Part shown: one piece after another, positions 63,085-64,000 of the stretch
Layout: each line of letters opens with the position of its first letter
Position numbering within the stretch: position 1 is the first letter of the stretch
Assembly (NCBI GenBank): GCA_021847425.1
Contig: JAJZRF010000001.1
Span: forward strand, 48,630 to 112,629
Length of the DNA: 64,000 nucleotides
Reading direction: 5' to 3'
Source: Deltaproteobacteria bacterium
GTDB lineage: Bacteria > Desulfobacterota > Desulfobulbia > Desulfobulbales > Desulfurivibrionaceae
Program-made: the position numbers and the translations under genes
Notes under the pieces: model-generated
Told to the model about the DNA's origin: nothing
What the model saw: the letters and a program-made list of their open reading frames with translations, nothing else
Databases searched by the model: none

Positions 63085-63571
63085 CCGGCCGGGGCGAGCA
63101 AATACGCCTACGAATCCATCAAGGAAAAAGACGGGGTCTCCCGTCACTTCATTGTCAACGCCAAACCGTTGCTCGACGCCAGTGGCAGACTACGTCACCG
63201 CCAGCCTGGGTGTTGTGACAGTGCAATGTCCTACAAGCGGATCGGCCTTAGACCTCGTGGCCCAGGTGGATGAGTTGCTCTACCTGGCCAAAGCCTCTGG
63301 TCTTGACCAACACTTCCACGATGAAGAATTCATCCTTGAGAAGGCCGGTTTTCCCGGCTTGAGCCAACACGTCGCCGAACACGCCAAACTGCTCGCAAAG
63401 GGTCACGCACTGTCACGGGAATTCAAGGCCTCCTCTCTCACGGTCGGCGATCTTTTTCAGTTTTTGGCTTACGAAATGGTCATGTTACATCTGCTCGAGG
63501 CGGACCGGGAATATTTTCCCTTCATCAACGAGACAGAGGCAGCGGACACGGATGCGAAGCAAGAGGCATAA
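63085..63571 (+). pseudogene. Decayed PAS-GGDEF-hemerythrin gene
   Basis: Three pieces of a signalling protein remain in two frames. First, 63085-63190 reads ASKYAYESIKEKDGVSRHFIVNAKPLLDASGRL, the end of a PAS domain. After a frameshift, 63184-63310 reads YVTASLGVVTVQCP...LVAQVDELLYLAKASG, the last strand-helix of a GGDEF domain; its active site is missing. This runs straight into DQHFHDEEFILEKAGFPGLSQHVAEHAKLL...FLAYEMVMLHLLEADREYF, the C-terminal two-thirds of a bacteriohemerythrin with HFxxEE and later His ligands. Deletions plus a frameshift make it nonfunctional. The longer frame starting at 62915 has no family resemblance before this point. Confidence 0.72.
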
Positions 63572-63671
63572 CCGCACGGGAAGGGGTTGTTGCAACTTAT
63601 CAAGAACAGCGACACCCAGCCTGACCTGTTTACCCAAAATTCTTTATGGTCTTTTTCTTGATGGCTGCATC

Positions 63672-64000
63672 ATGACCGAATCTCAAGACTACCAGCAACT
63701 TATTGACGACCTTGACGCAGAGATCGCCCGCGCAGGAACGAGGCATGGTGCAACCCTCTCCTGCGGGCCGCGCTGCGCCTCCTGCTGCCTGGCCTTCAGC
63801 GTGCTGCCCCTTGAAGCGGCCTGCTTGCGGGAAGCCATTGGCGCCCTGCCCGCAGCCAGCCGGGAGCACCTTGACCGCAACCTTGCGGAAGGCACCGATC
63901 GCTGCCCCCTGCTCATTGATGAGCTCTGCTCCATCTATGCGGCCCGCCCCGTCATCTGCCGGACCCAAGGCTTGCCCCTGGCCTATGTGGACGAAGAGCG
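63672..64000 (+). CDS. YkgJ-family cysteine-cluster protein, 3' end outside window
   Basis: Starts at ATG 63672 and remains open to the window end (109 codons seen). The spaced cysteines CGPRCASCC, then CPLLIDELCSIYAARPVICR, are the CxxxCxxCC...C...RPxxCR pattern of YkgJ-type zinc/iron cluster proteins. The family has no settled function. Confidence 0.75.
   Translation, partial: MTESQDYQQLIDDLDAEIARAGTRHGATLSCGPRCASCCLAFSVLPLEAACLREAIGALPAASREHLDRNLAEGTDRCPLLIDELCSIYAARPVICRTQGLPLAYVDEE

Overview
The window (about 60% G+C, densely coded, two-component-rich) looks like a chromosomal piece of an anaerobic, flagellated, nitrate-ammonifying Desulfobacterota bacterium, most plausibly a Desulfobulbales relative. 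That assignment is inference from gene content: a napMADGH-type periplasmic nitrate reductase operon, nrfHA ammonia-forming nitrite reductase, a hybrid-cluster-protein operon, a c-heme-type sensor kinase, and the flgL-csrA-fliW / flgM flagellar switch.

Layout. 1-2977: end of flgL, csrA, fliW, and convergent flgM with a sigma-28-type promoter. 3273-8951: polA (apparently leaderless), ppiD-like chaperone, dnaJ-like gene and plsY. 9117-12611: hcp operon (hcp, HD protein, ferredoxin-like protein) behind a CRP/FNR-type box placed 41.5 bp upstream of the likely transcription start; a small transposon-like repeat has split the last two genes. 12735-20430: thioredoxin-like protein, small exported protein, uppP, two methyltransferases, mnmG, and a sensor kinase/OmpR regulator pair. 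20563-24278: lower-GC island with a type II restriction-modification system (PLD-type nuclease, N6-adenine methylase, controller-like regulator) and gene debris (vapC-like remnant, response-regulator tail). 24306-31322: nap and nrf operons, both on the minus strand, each led by an identical 43-bp promoter-region sequence. 31511-41382: prepilin peptidase, hypothetical, PilZ, thiamine-binding-like, CxxC peptide with 4Fe-4S membrane protein, SH3, amino-acid permease, phospholipase A, PhnD-like/GGDEF pair. 41558-44245: isolated phage-type lysis cassette. 44568-51031: hybrid kinase, small zinc protein, cfa, duplicated and truncated remnants, outer-membrane barrel. 51195-60983: two tRNA-Ser, radA, hybrid kinase, hemW, radC, gatB, rdgC in two parts. 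61249-64000: tRNA-Lys, tRNA-Glu, ampG-like permease, a decayed PAS-GGDEF-hemerythrin gene, and the start of a YkgJ-family gene.

How it fits together: NapA reduces nitrate, NrfHA reduces nitrite to ammonium, and Hcp with its partners deals with the NO that leaks from that pathway. The shared 43-bp element suggests nap and nrf answer to one activator, while hcp has a separate CRP/FNR-type control. Two dispersed repeat families (an IS66-like MITE with three copies, and a G/C-rich palindromic repeat with two copies) sit at operon seams; both are found together in the napA-napD gap.
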